Assembly (NCBI RefSeq): GCF_001078375.1
Contig: NZ_BBXI01000001.1
Coordinates: 1 to 62,296, forward strand
Source: Veillonella tobetsuensis
GTDB lineage: Bacteria > Bacillota > Negativicutes > Veillonellales > Veillonellaceae
Direction: 5' to 3'
Length of the DNA stretch: 62,296 nt
The notes under the pieces: generated by a model
What the model was told of the DNA's origin: nothing
The model's database searches: none
Seen by the model: the letters and a program-made list of their open reading frames with translations, nothing else
Shown: positions 45,101 to 52,300 of the stretch, piece after piece
Layout: each line of letters starts with the position of its first letter
How positions within the stretch are numbered: the stretch's first letter is position 1
Program-made: the position numbers and the translations under genes

Positions 45101-47792
45101 CAAAGTTGTTGTAAATGGTAAAGATGGTATTGCTGGTAAAGATGGCGTAACTATCGTTGGTCCTCAAGGTGCTACTGGTGCCCCTGGCATTCCTGGTACA
45201 AATGGTATCGATGGTAAAGTTGGTATCTCTGGTAAAGACGGTAAAGATGCTGTTTCTATCGCTGGTAAAGATGGCGTTGGTACAATCGGTTTGACAGGTC
45301 CTCAAGGCCCTGCTGGTACAAACGGCAAATCTGTAGATATTTCTACTGAAAATGGTAAACAAACTCTTGTGAAACCAGAAGCAAATAATGGTAATCAATC
45401 TCAACGTATTGTTTACGTACCAAAAGATGCTAATGGCAACCCATTGAAAGATGCTGATGGCAACGATATTAAACGTGAAGTAGCAACTATGGATGATGGC
45501 TTGCGTTTCACTGGTAACAATATTTCTAAAGAAAATAAACAAGAAATGAATTCTCTTGTGAAGGTTCAAGGTGAAGGCGTTACTGAAAATACAGCTGGTA
45601 AATTAGAAGCTAATGGTCAAGAGTTCAAATCTGCAGCCGGTAACATCGCAGTTGAAGCGGATGGTCGAAATACTCTAACTGTTAAGATGAACAAAGATCT
45701 TAACCTCACTAAAGATGGCTCTGTAACAATGGGTGATACTGTTGTAAATAACGATGGCATTACTATTAAAGCTCCTACAACTCCTGGTACAACTACAACT
45801 GATGTTAAGTTGACTAACCAAGGTCTTGATAATGGTGGTAACAAAATTACTAATGTTGCAGCTGGCACAGCTAATACTGATGCAGTAAACGTAAAACAAT
45901 TGAAAGATAATGTTACAACTGTTACATCCTCTGATAGCTCCATCAAAGTAGTTGATAAAAACGACCCTACATCTGCAACTTATGATGCAACTAAAGGTCA
46001 CCAATATGACATCACTGTCAATAACCAAGGTGTTGTAAATAATGCACAAACTCCTGTTGTATATACTAAGGAAGATGGCACTAAAGTTTACAAACAACCA
46101 GATGGTACTTTCACTACAAATATTGATGGTAGTGGTACAGTAGTTCCTGCAAACCAAGTGATTGCATCTATGAACAGTGCTGGTAACTCTTCTACAGATC
46201 CTACTAAGTTACAAAACGTTGGTTCCTCCATCGCTGATAAAACTGGTACTACATTCTTAGATAAGATTAATACAGCAGCAGGTGATCCTAATGCTAAGTA
46301 TGGTGCAGTTAATGTAACTGACCTCAAATCTACATCTGATGCTCTTATTGACAAAGGCCTTGTATTCGATGCAAATAACGGAGATCCTAAGACTAACAAA
46401 CTTGGTTCTAAAGTAACTATTGCTGGTACAGGCGCTCTCGGTACTACCGAAAACTTTGCAGATAAATACAACACTGATAATATCAGAACTAACATCGAGC
46501 AAGATGGAGCTGGCAATACAACTGTTAAGATTGGTCTTAATAAAAACCTTAAAGGTTTAGAATCTGTTAGCGTTCCTGGTAAAGATGGCGTTGATGGTCA
46601 AGACGGTGTATCCATTACTGGTAAAGATGGTGCGAATGGTGTTGACGGTAAAGTTTCTATCGGTAAAGACGGCAAAGATGCTGTATCTATCTCCGGTAAA
46701 GACGGTATCGGTCACATTGGTTTAACTGGCCCTGCTGGTAAAGATGGTAAAAATGCAACGGCTGATATTACTGTTAAAGAAGGCCAACCTGGTTTAAATG
46801 GTACTGATGGTATTACTCGTATCGTATACAAAGATAAAGATGGTAACGATCATGAAGTAGCAACTCACGATGATGGCGTAAAATACGCTGGTGATGACGC
46901 TCAAGGTACAGATAAAACTAAAGTTATCTCCAAAAAATTGAACCAAACTATCGATATCGTTGGTGGTGCAGATAAAACTAAATTGACTGACAATAACATC
47001 GGCGTGAATAACGATGGTGGTAAATTGAAAGTTCAATTAGCTAATGAATTAGCTGGCATCAATAAGATCTCCAACGGTGGTTCTTCCATTACGTTTAACA
47101 GCAATCCTGGTGGTGCAACTAATACTCCTGCAGTACAAATCTCTGGTGGCGACCTTAACATGGGTGGTAACAAAATTACTAATCTTAAGAAAGGTTCAGA
47201 TGTATCTGATGCTGCAACAGTAGGTCAATTGACTAAGGTTAAATCCTCTAATAACTCTGTAGGTATTACTGAATCTACAGATGCTAATGGTGCTAAAGTT
47301 TACGACTTGTCTGTAACTGGTGTTCCTGGTGCAGATCCTCGAGTTGATAAACTTGGTGAAGAAATCGGTCGTGTAGGTGCTCAAGGCGCAGCTCTTGCAG
47401 CGTTGAAACCTATCCAATACGATCCATTAGAACCAACTCAAATCATGGCTGGTTATGGTAACTACCGTGGTAACTCTGCCGTGGCTCTTGGCGTAGCTCA
47501 TTACAAAAATGAATCTACATTAATCCATGGTGGCGTATCCTGGGCTGGCGGTTCTAGCCATATGATGGCGAACGCTGGTGTAACTTGGAAAGTTGGTAAC
47601 CGTGATAGCGAAGCTGCAGTAGCAGATCGTTACCGCAAAGGTCCTATCAGCTCTACATATGCAATGCAACAAGAAATGGCAGCTATGAAAGCTCAAAATG
47701 CCGGATTAAAAGGCGAAGTATCTGATTTGAAAGCAGAAAATGAACAAATGAAAGCTCAAATTGCTGCAATGATGGCAAAATTAGGTTTATAA
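36198..47792 (+). CDS. Giant trimeric autotransporter adhesin 2 (3864 aa) with collagen-like segments
   Basis: The start follows GAAAGGGG (36178-36185). Residues 1-24 are an ESPR (MNKIFKVVWSKTKECYVVVS), with the signal peptide ending near 55. Residues about 60-600 form a YadA head. The first neck (DTDAVNVAQLK) is at about 624-636. The stalk consists of long modules with necks (NNTDAVNVKQLK) and strand-rich blocks (YTTPDGEKLTKDKDGKF). Five collagen-like stretches of Gly-X-Y triplets occur (for example GPQGATGAPGIPGTNGIDGK), starting near 40166, 41810, 43413, 45116 and 46578. The anchor is AALAALKPIQYDPLEPTQIM to NAGVTWKVG. The 64-residue tail has DRYRKGPISSTYAMQQEM and a coiled coil. A partner gene follows 97 bases downstream. 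As in other TAAs, three chains should wind together, which is the geometry a collagen triple helix needs. Confidence 0.92.
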   Translation: MNKIFKVVWSKTKECYVVVSEVAKNNGGKKKVLASVLAGLAMVGVAAQMGTPVQAGAEYKNSAVNIQPDNIPASQKNSVGKNSTVVGYANTTNNEEGTVAYGGYNTATGNSSTALGSSNTATGGSATAIGSNTVASGAASVALGNLSQATNKGAIAIGTRTNYETTNTTTGAGYGLTAGEYSTTVGGWSRATGQHSSAFGYNNKVTGDHSTAVGTGNTIDGTQVAGAVAVGNQNKASGDRAIAIGETNTSKVEDTITMGTSNTASTGGGIAIGKNNLADSTNKGTQTGGGRGNENSQIAIGRDNEATHIDTVAVGREVKSTGTGAVGLGSRINATGDYAVAIGNSSAGGTVEAADYSVAVGFKAKATGSRSIAQGGAATAAAERSIAMGLKSNVTAQKANSTYSYSGTGGAIVGGVNTSTKTIHSTAGTDGANDIYGSGDEIAIGSSASVSDESNAAVVIGKGAKTEGNAHYSVVVGKDSYANASDGVVVGQGSYVKARESIAIGQTANVSGTGNVRSQAIGFGATVSGTTAYDALAIGSGAQVTDVTSGVALGSGSEVSRKTSDTKSIGLNTKYVDGTKVRNRSYEATVTAAGDKWDDGAQLGAVSVGNDNQKRQIINVAAGNQDTDAVNVAQLKNVGVRVGADTNTATIGTNKVAADFLAYNGQLNIKGDNNRVTTVSENDANGKDANVNVKFDYNGLVKAKAGSSVTVNQKTEGGKTVFEIDAAAGGATSTESVVKKAAATNDTNIADISVADNKNTGDVGAKYEVSVSRNAVKDAAREAVTVNNGGTTKADGSYTADSNNPISVTPTKDDTNHNTSYAVTFDGNKAAKQIPLTYKANGNGAKTVTLEKGLDFTNGTNTTAEIGNDGVVKYNLNKDVDLSNTGSLKVGGTTVNNGGITIKAPTTPGTTTTDVKLTNTGLDNGGNTITNVAEGQNNTDAVNVKQLKANRTEVKAGDNVVVTSAADATDNHTIYTVNAVTPAVYTTPDGEKLTKDKDGKFHKVGETAEYTGDIITSFENPKAAAGQTTKDGGMIVNNVGSAIKNQTGATYLDKLKAAADNNSNVKNAVVNVSDLKNTSDALIDKGLRFDANEGGEQTNKLGSKVTVQGTGALSTGKAYADEYNTANIRTNIEQGTDGNTTINVGLAKALKGINSISNGSSSITISDVPAGATTPAVTISGGNLSMGNGTANNKIVNLAPGTDGTDAVNLNQLKGMRTVVTSTDKSVTVTSNENSTTGQVTYDLKVATTGTVSKSTWDLKSGVASATEGTHSGDTTQTIADTKSVTMQAGKNLTVKQTNDGNGNTSVAYSLDKDLTNLDKVVVNGKDGIAGKDGVTIVGPQGATGAPGIPGTNGIDGKVGISGKDGKDAVSIAGKDGVGTIGLTGPQGPAGTNGKSVDISTENGKQTLVKPEANNGNQSQRIVYIPKDANGNPLKDADGNDIKREVATMDDGLKFAGDDGQTNANKVIAKQLNQQVDIIGGATGTLTDNNIGVNNDGGKLKVQLAKDVDLTNAGSLTVGGTKVNNDGITIKAPTPAAGTTPTTTDVKLTNTGLDNGGNKITNVAEGTNNTDAVNVKQLKENRTEVKAGDNVVVTSAADATDNHTIYTVNAVTPAVYTTPDGEKLTKDKDGKFHKVGETAEYTGDIITSFENPKAAAGQTTKDGGMIVNNVGSAIKNQTPTMPAGQTATYLDKLKAAADAGSNVKNAAVNVSDLHNTAEALKASELHIAPTAGGKDADKGGVGVTPSATATAAGAATQAYKYNTNTKQVELTFNDGNGKAVTGPKAVIDLSDLANQITSGYTFSANATANGGTVANDTATPAVATAVENGGTINYAAGKNLTVKQEIDATNKTHTYTYSLDKDLTNLDKVVVNGKDGIAGKDGVTIVGPQGATGAPGIPGTNGIDGKVGISGKDGKDAVSIAGKDGVGTIGLTGPQGPAGTNGKSVDISTENGKQTLVKPEANNGNQSQRIVYIPKDANGNPLKDADGNDIKREVATMDDGLKFAGDDGQTNANKVIAKQLNQQVDIIGGATGTLTDNNIGVNNDGGKLKVQLAKDVDLTNAGSLTVGGTKVNNDGITIKAPTTPGTTTTDVKLTNTGLDNGGNKITNVAEGTNNTDAVNVKQLKQNRTEVKAGDNVVVTSDVDATDNHTVYTVNAVTPAVYTTPDGEKLTKDKDGKFHKVGETAEYTGDIITSFENPKAAAGQTTKDGGMIVNNVGSAIKNQTPTMPAGQTATYLDKLKAAADDNSNVKNAAVNVSDLHNTAEALKASELHIAPTVGGKDADKGGVASGNTNPGAAAQAYKYNATTKQVELTFNDGNGKAVAGPKAVIDFSDLNTGGTTASSWNVKSSANTTDGGAVADNHNANAQNIADGKGVEFQSGKNLVVKQTNDTTNGNATVEFSLSDNITAGKDGANGKDGSVGATGKDGSSVVLNGKDGSIGMTGPKGQDGKDGINGRDGANISMTSAKGEQVLINRDPAHSADTDKAERIVYVPKDASGNPIQDANGKNIVREVATMDDGLKFGGDMGTVNSVKLNKQVDVKGGITDTNKLATGNNIGVTSGIDPTTNNATLNVQLAKDLTGLNSVELGGNTIKTDGDHITITSPDTTPGATPGATKTNKVANLADEKHITQGNYTVGDKTIDTNAADDEVTLTYTDGNGDLVKDPANNPIMTKIKGVANSDLSNITETGKKNITKLGSIVKAGDNVTVTSTSDTKTGQTTYTVNAVIPAVYTKADGTKVVKRPDGTFTTNLDGSAGNDVPASDVIVSFQDAAGNRTGGNSIVNNVGSAIDKPGTATGNTFLTKLDNAATNTPFAAVNVRDLKTTADALKANELHIAPTSGGTDTDKGGVVKTAGSTDMVYKYDAASKTITLTYNDGNGKAVTGPKAVLDFTDLNIPAGGNNFGFKANATANGGTVANDATTPAAATAVENGGTVNFAAGKNLTVKQDIDATNKTQTYTFSLDKDLTNLDKVVVNGKDGIAGKDGVTIVGPQGATGAPGIPGTNGIDGKVGISGKDGKDAVSIAGKDGVGTIGLTGPQGPAGTNGKSVDISTENGKQTLVKPEANNGNQSQRIVYVPKDANGNPLKDADGNDIKREVATMDDGLRFTGNNISKENKQEMNSLVKVQGEGVTENTAGKLEANGQEFKSAAGNIAVEADGRNTLTVKMNKDLNLTKDGSVTMGDTVVNNDGITIKAPTTPGTTTTDVKLTNQGLDNGGNKITNVAAGTANTDAVNVKQLKDNVTTVTSSDSSIKVVDKNDPTSATYDATKGHQYDITVNNQGVVNNAQTPVVYTKEDGTKVYKQPDGTFTTNIDGSGTVVPANQVIASMNSAGNSSTDPTKLQNVGSSIADKTGTTFLDKINTAAGDPNAKYGAVNVTDLKSTSDALIDKGLVFDANNGDPKTNKLGSKVTIAGTGALGTTENFADKYNTDNIRTNIEQDGAGNTTVKIGLNKNLKGLESVSVPGKDGVDGQDGVSITGKDGANGVDGKVSIGKDGKDAVSISGKDGIGHIGLTGPAGKDGKNATADITVKEGQPGLNGTDGITRIVYKDKDGNDHEVATHDDGVKYAGDDAQGTDKTKVISKKLNQTIDIVGGADKTKLTDNNIGVNNDGGKLKVQLANELAGINKISNGGSSITFNSNPGGATNTPAVQISGGDLNMGGNKITNLKKGSDVSDAATVGQLTKVKSSNNSVGITESTDANGAKVYDLSVTGVPGADPRVDKLGEEIGRVGAQGAALAALKPIQYDPLEPTQIMAGYGNYRGNSAVALGVAHYKNESTLIHGGVSWAGGSSHMMANAGVTWKVGNRDSEAAVADRYRKGPISSTYAMQQEMAAMKAQNAGLKGEVSDLKAENEQMKAQIAAMMAKLGL
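40155..40799 (+). repeat. 645-base repeat of giant TAA 2, copy 1
   Basis: This unit encodes the collagen-like block and the following strand module. It is identical to 41799-42443 except for a handful of bases, with an offset of 1644 bases (548 codons). A third, shorter copy covers about 45102-45500. Confidence 0.88.
41799..42443 (+). repeat. 645-base repeat of giant TAA 2, copy 2
   Basis: Near-identical to 40155-40799. Recombination between the two copies would remove or add exactly 548 codons and keep the reading frame. Confidence 0.88.
45102..45500 (+). repeat. Repeat of giant TAA 2, copy 3 (partial)
   Basis: The collagen-like block and the segment up to KREVATMDDGL match copies 1 and 2 closely, after which the sequence departs. 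Confidence 0.85.
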
Positions 47793-47820
47793 TTTGAAAC
47801 GTTAAACTTTCACAGATGCT

Positions 47821-47858
47821 GGGATGAGGGTTCTCATCAATGAGAATCCTCGAATCCC
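47821..47858 (+). promoter_or_regulatory. Intergenic hairpin between giant TAA 2 and its partner gene
   Basis: GGGAT and GGGTTCTCAT (47821-47837) pair with ATGAGAATCC and ATCCC (47840-47858). No T run follows, so it is probably an mRNA processing or stability element, or a leaky attenuator that lowers partner-gene expression. The same position in the second module has a hairpin at 60608-60631. Confidence 0.6.
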
Positions 47859-47889
47859 CTTTAATTCGACTAAGAAAAGAGGAATAGAT

Positions 47890-48693
47890 ATGAAAAAATC
47901 TACAATGCTTGCTTTCACAGCAGCAGTATTAATGAGTGCTGCATCCCTTACTGGTCACGCAGCTAGTGCACCTACATATGATGACGTATTAATCGTTAAA
48001 AACCCTGTTATGACGCCACAACTTGGTTCTGTTGTACTCGTTCCTGTAGCGAGTCCACAAACTGTGGCTGCTGTTCATGATTATGTGAAAGCTTGGCAAA
48101 ATGCGGAAATCAACATCGCAAAAGCTAAGGTAAAACGCGATAATCATGAACAATTAACTAAAGCGGACGTAAAATGGTTACATTCTTATGACAAACATAA
48201 TTATGCTGACTATTTCCGTACACATTCTATCGGTCGTGTGCATGGTCAAGAAGTATTCATGAACTGGAACGGTGAAAACCGCAACAAAAATGAATATGAA
48301 TACTTTGATATGCCGAAATATAATGAACAAGATGGTTTTACTAATAGCTACGGTTATAATGTACTTCGTAGCATGGTAGACCAAATTAACGCAGTTATCC
48401 AAGAGCAAAAGAAAATCGGTGGTCCTATGACTGACGAAGAATCTCAAGCTTTGGAAGATGCAATTTTGGATATCATGGCTCATGAACAAGAACATGTAAA
48501 TAACGATGAACTTCGTCATTACATGAACGACACAATCTGGTTTGCTTCAAAACAAACGGTGAAAAACAAAGCGAGTGAAGAACCTACTGTGGGCGATGAC
48601 CATGAAGTAGATCTTCGTGCAGCGATGGCAAAACCACCTGTTGAACAACCAGAATCACGTAAAGTTAATTTACGTGATGCTATTAGTCGATAA
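47890..48693 (+). CDS. TAA partner protein 1 (secreted, unknown family)
   Basis: This protein has 267 residues. Residues 1-24 are a signal peptide (KKSTMLAFTAAVLMSAASL, ending GHA-A). The body is helical and highly charged, with the conserved block DKHNYADYFRTHSIGRVHG, a region MNWNGENRNKNEYEYFDMPK and a long helical segment around PMTDEESQALEDAILDIMAH. The tail has two copies of a short motif (VDLRAAM and VNLRDAI). No Cys for lipidation is seen, so it is probably soluble in the periplasm. An HEQEH sequence is present but not kept in the paralogue. AAGAGGAAT precedes the ATG at 47890; an upstream frame opening at 47824 runs through the hairpin and is rejected. It follows the giant TAA without a true terminator and is probably co-transcribed, suggesting a chaperone or anchor role (inference). 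Confidence 0.78.
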   Translation: MKKSTMLAFTAAVLMSAASLTGHAASAPTYDDVLIVKNPVMTPQLGSVVLVPVASPQTVAAVHDYVKAWQNAEINIAKAKVKRDNHEQLTKADVKWLHSYDKHNYADYFRTHSIGRVHGQEVFMNWNGENRNKNEYEYFDMPKYNEQDGFTNSYGYNVLRSMVDQINAVIQEQKKIGGPMTDEESQALEDAILDIMAHEQEHVNNDELRHYMNDTIWFASKQTVKNKASEEPTVGDDHEVDLRAAMAKPPVEQPESRKVNLRDAISR

Positions 48694-48777
48694 GACTAGT
48701 AGAACAATTACAATCGTATATGGCCCTCATAGCAACTCTTACTTTCCCCCCCTTTCTTTATGGGGGCCTATAAAAAG

Positions 48778-48808
48778 ACGCTCACACTACGGTGTGGGCG
48801 TTTTTTTG
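48778..48808 (+). terminator. Terminator after partner gene 1
   Basis: ACGCTCACAC (48778-48787) pairs with GTGTGGGCGT (48792-48801, one G-T pair), followed by TTTTTTT. Confidence 0.88.
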
Positions 48809-49239
48809 TGCATATGATTTTTTCATCTTTTATAGCAAATCGATTGTTATCTTTATAATAGAAACATATATTAATAGATATATATTAATTAATATTAAAA
48901 ATGAGCAGTATATTTGTTTAATATAAGAAGTCTTGCTATTGCCATTAAACCCTTGTATTTACTATATTATTACTAATTGTAAGTTTATTGAATTTATAGT
49001 TAAAAGAAGCCCACATGTAGTCGTAAAAGTGACTATCTTTGTACTATTTAACATATTTATAAACTAAAAAGAACCGACGAATATATGAAAAGTAAGTGAA
49101 GAAATTAATCTAAAATAAGGTATAAACGCTGTTATAATGCACTTTTATAGAAATGAGTTGATTTTTACACATATATATAAATTTCAGTTTATTTTCATCT
49201 AAAATATAAAATTTCATTAAATAATTAAGTCTAAAAGTA

Positions 49240-49268
49240 TTTACAATTAGTTAATAAATTGATATTAT
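49240..49268 (+). promoter_or_regulatory. Promoter of giant TAA 3
   Basis: TTTACA (49240-49245), 17 bases, TATTAT (49263-49268), the same -35 box and spacing as for giant TAA 2. The ribosome-site region GAAAGGGGTTCA is also shared with giant TAA 2. Confidence 0.65.
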
Positions 49269-49384
49269 TAGGTTATCCTATATGAAGTGTGAGTGAATGA
49301 GAGAAATTCCACCCTTCATGAAGTGAACTAAAGTGTAAAAGTTACATTTTTCATGTACTTATGAGAAAGGGGTTCAAAGGTTTT

Positions 49385-52300
49385 ATGAATAAGGTCTTTA
49401 AAGTCGTTTATAGCAAATCTAAAGGCTGCTACGTTGTAGTACCTGAAACTGCGAAAAATAATAACGGCAAAAAGAAAGTCCTAGCTAGCGTATTGGCTGG
49501 TTTAGCTGTAGCTGGCGTTGTTGGCGGTATTGCTCCTCAACAAGCAATGGCTGGAGTAGATACTGGCAATAGCCATGTTAATATCTGGGCAGATACAAAT
49601 CCAAAGGGCAATGGTCAAAACTATAATGTTGGTCAAAACTCTATCGTTGTAGGTTATCAAAATACTACTGATAACGTAGCTGGCCATGATGGTAAAGTAG
49701 CAATTGGTGCTAAAAATACATCCACAAATAACGCTTCTACAGCTGTAGGTAATGAAAATAAAGCTACAGGTGGTGCGGCAACAGCCGTTGGTGCTGGTAA
49801 TACTGCTTCTGGTAAAGCTTCTGTTGCTCTTGGTAATGTAAATAATGCCGATGCTAAGGCTGCTATTGCTATTGGTACCTACAATAATGTTAATTACACC
49901 AAAGGCTCTTGGCAAACAACACCTAAACAAGCAGGTGAATATTCTACTGTAGTAGGTAATTACTCCAGTGCAACTGGTACAAGTGCATCCGCTATGGGTG
50001 TATATACTAATGCTACTGGTGCAGGTTCCTTTGCTGCTGGTTACAACAATAATGCAAAGGGTCAAAACTCAGTTGCTATTGGTTCTGAAAATACATCCCA
50101 CGTGGCAGACACTGTAACTTTGGGTCAATTTAATAATGCAAAAACAATGGGTGGTATCTCCATTGGTAAAAATAACTTGACTGATTCTTCTAATGATGGT
50201 CGAAATGCTGCAAATACTAAAGATGAAAACTCTCAAATCGCTATCGGTCGTGACAACGTTGCAACTCACCTAGATACGATTGCTATCGGTCGTGAAACAA
50301 CTGCATCTGGTTCTGGCTCTACTGTAGTCGGTGCTCGTGCAGAGGCTTCTGGTGACAATTCTATTGCTATCGGTCAAAGTGGTAAAGGTTCTCCTAAAGT
50401 AATTGCATCTGGTGTAAACTCCATTGCTATCGGTATGCAATCTCAAGCTACTGGGGAAGCTGCCATCGCTGAAGGTGCTGGCTCTCGTGCTGGTGGTAAA
50501 TATGGCGTCGCATTAGGTCGTAAAACTAAAGCGAATGCAGAAGCTGCTACTGCATTAGGTAATGCAGCAGAGGCTAACATTGCCAATGGTGTAGCACTAG
50601 GCTCTAGCTCTGTTACAACAACAGATAAAGGTGTTAAAGGTTACAATCCTTCAGATGACCATACACGTCATTACACAAACTTAGCTAACAATGTTCGCAC
50701 AGCTACTACTGCTGCTGTATCCATCGGTAATGGTAGTACATTGACTCGTCAATTGACAGGCCTTGCTGCAGGTACAGCAGATACTGATGCTGTTAACGTA
50801 GCTCAATTGAAAAACGTTGGTGTTGCTGTAACTGGTAACACTGGTTCTAGTGATTTCTTGGCTGACGGTGGTAAATTAAACGTTATCGGCGAAGGTCGTG
50901 TATCTACTGTAGCGGCTCATGATGGTGCAAAAGATTCCAAAATCACTGTTGGCTTTGATGACAAAGGCATGGTGAAAGCTGGTAAAAACGTTAAGGTTGA
51001 TGAAGTAACTGTAAACGGTAGAACTACTTACACTATTCATGCTGCTGACGCTGCTGCTAAATACGATTTCTTAACAAATGCAAAAGCTAATGGCGGTAAA
51101 TTAGATGGCACTGCAACACCTACTAAGGTTGAAAGTGGTACTACGGTTAGCTATGCAGCTGGTAAAAACTTAACAGTTAAACAAGATATCAACCAATCTG
51201 CTGGTGAACAAACCTATACATATTCCTTGAACAAGGATTTAAAAGAAATTACATCTATCACTAACAATGGTGGTCCGACATTAAACTTTGGTGATAACAA
51301 TATTAGTGTTACTGGTGGTAATTTAGATCTTGGTGATCAAAATATCACTCACCTTCATTCCGGTGGGGATACAGTTGATAATGCTGCAAATATTGGCGAT
51401 GTTATCCGTATTTCCAAAGCTAATGATTTACATATTGCACCTACAGCAGGCACTAACAACAATGTGACTGAATACACTGTAGACGCTAATAAAAAGGTTA
51501 CATTGACTTACCAAGATGGTAATGGCAAAACTGTTAACGGTCCTAAAGCAGTTATCGACTTGAGCGGTTTGAAAACTGGCGACATGAGCTCCTTCAACGT
51601 GAAATCTTCTGCTACAGAAGGTAAAGTGGCACAAGGTTCCGCTGGTATTCAAGAAATTCGTGATGGCAAAACTGTGGAAATGCAAGCCGGCAAAAACATG
51701 ACCATTAAACAAACTAATAAAAATGGTAATGCCGCTGTTGAATTTGCATTGAACAAAGACATCGATTTGACTCCAGATGGGTCTATCAAAATCGGTGATA
51801 CTAACATCACTGACAATGGTTTGACTATCAACGGTGGTCCTTCCATTACTAAAACTGGTATCAATGCTGGTGATTTGAAGATTACTAATGTGAAAGCTGG
51901 CATAAACGATAACGATGCAGTTAATGTTAGCCAATTGAAACAAGTTCGTGCTGACGAACGTCACATCAAACCTGGTGAATACGCAGTTGATAATAACGGC
52001 AAAGTAACGATGACATACCTTGACGGTAACAACAAAGATGTTGCTAACGAAACGGCTGTTATCACAGGTATTGCTAAACAAGATCTTTCCAATATCAATA
52101 AGGGTGGCGAAACAGTTATCCAAAATCTTGCTAAAAAATCCATCGATATGGAAAACGGTAAGAATACAAAGGTTAGCAACCGTGAAATCAATGGCGTTAA
52201 AACTTTCAAAGTAGACGTTGAAGGTGATTTAAACGACATTACATCCATCACAAACAAAGCTGGCGATGGCAAGGTTGTATTCGGTGGTAACCAAACTGTT

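Larger units (their letters stand above)
48694..49384. other. Interval between the two giant TAA modules
   Basis: This interval contains a GGCCC/GGGGGCC hairpin (about 48722-48768), a strong terminator (48778-48808), then about 400 bases of AT-rich DNA without a visible gene. It ends with the promoter (49240-49268) and the leader of giant TAA 3. Confidence 0.55.

Noticed and set aside
48440-48520. HEQEH in TAA partner protein 1, like an HExxH zinc protease motif
   Set aside because: The paralogue has QDQEH at the same place, and no third zinc ligand or protease context is visible.
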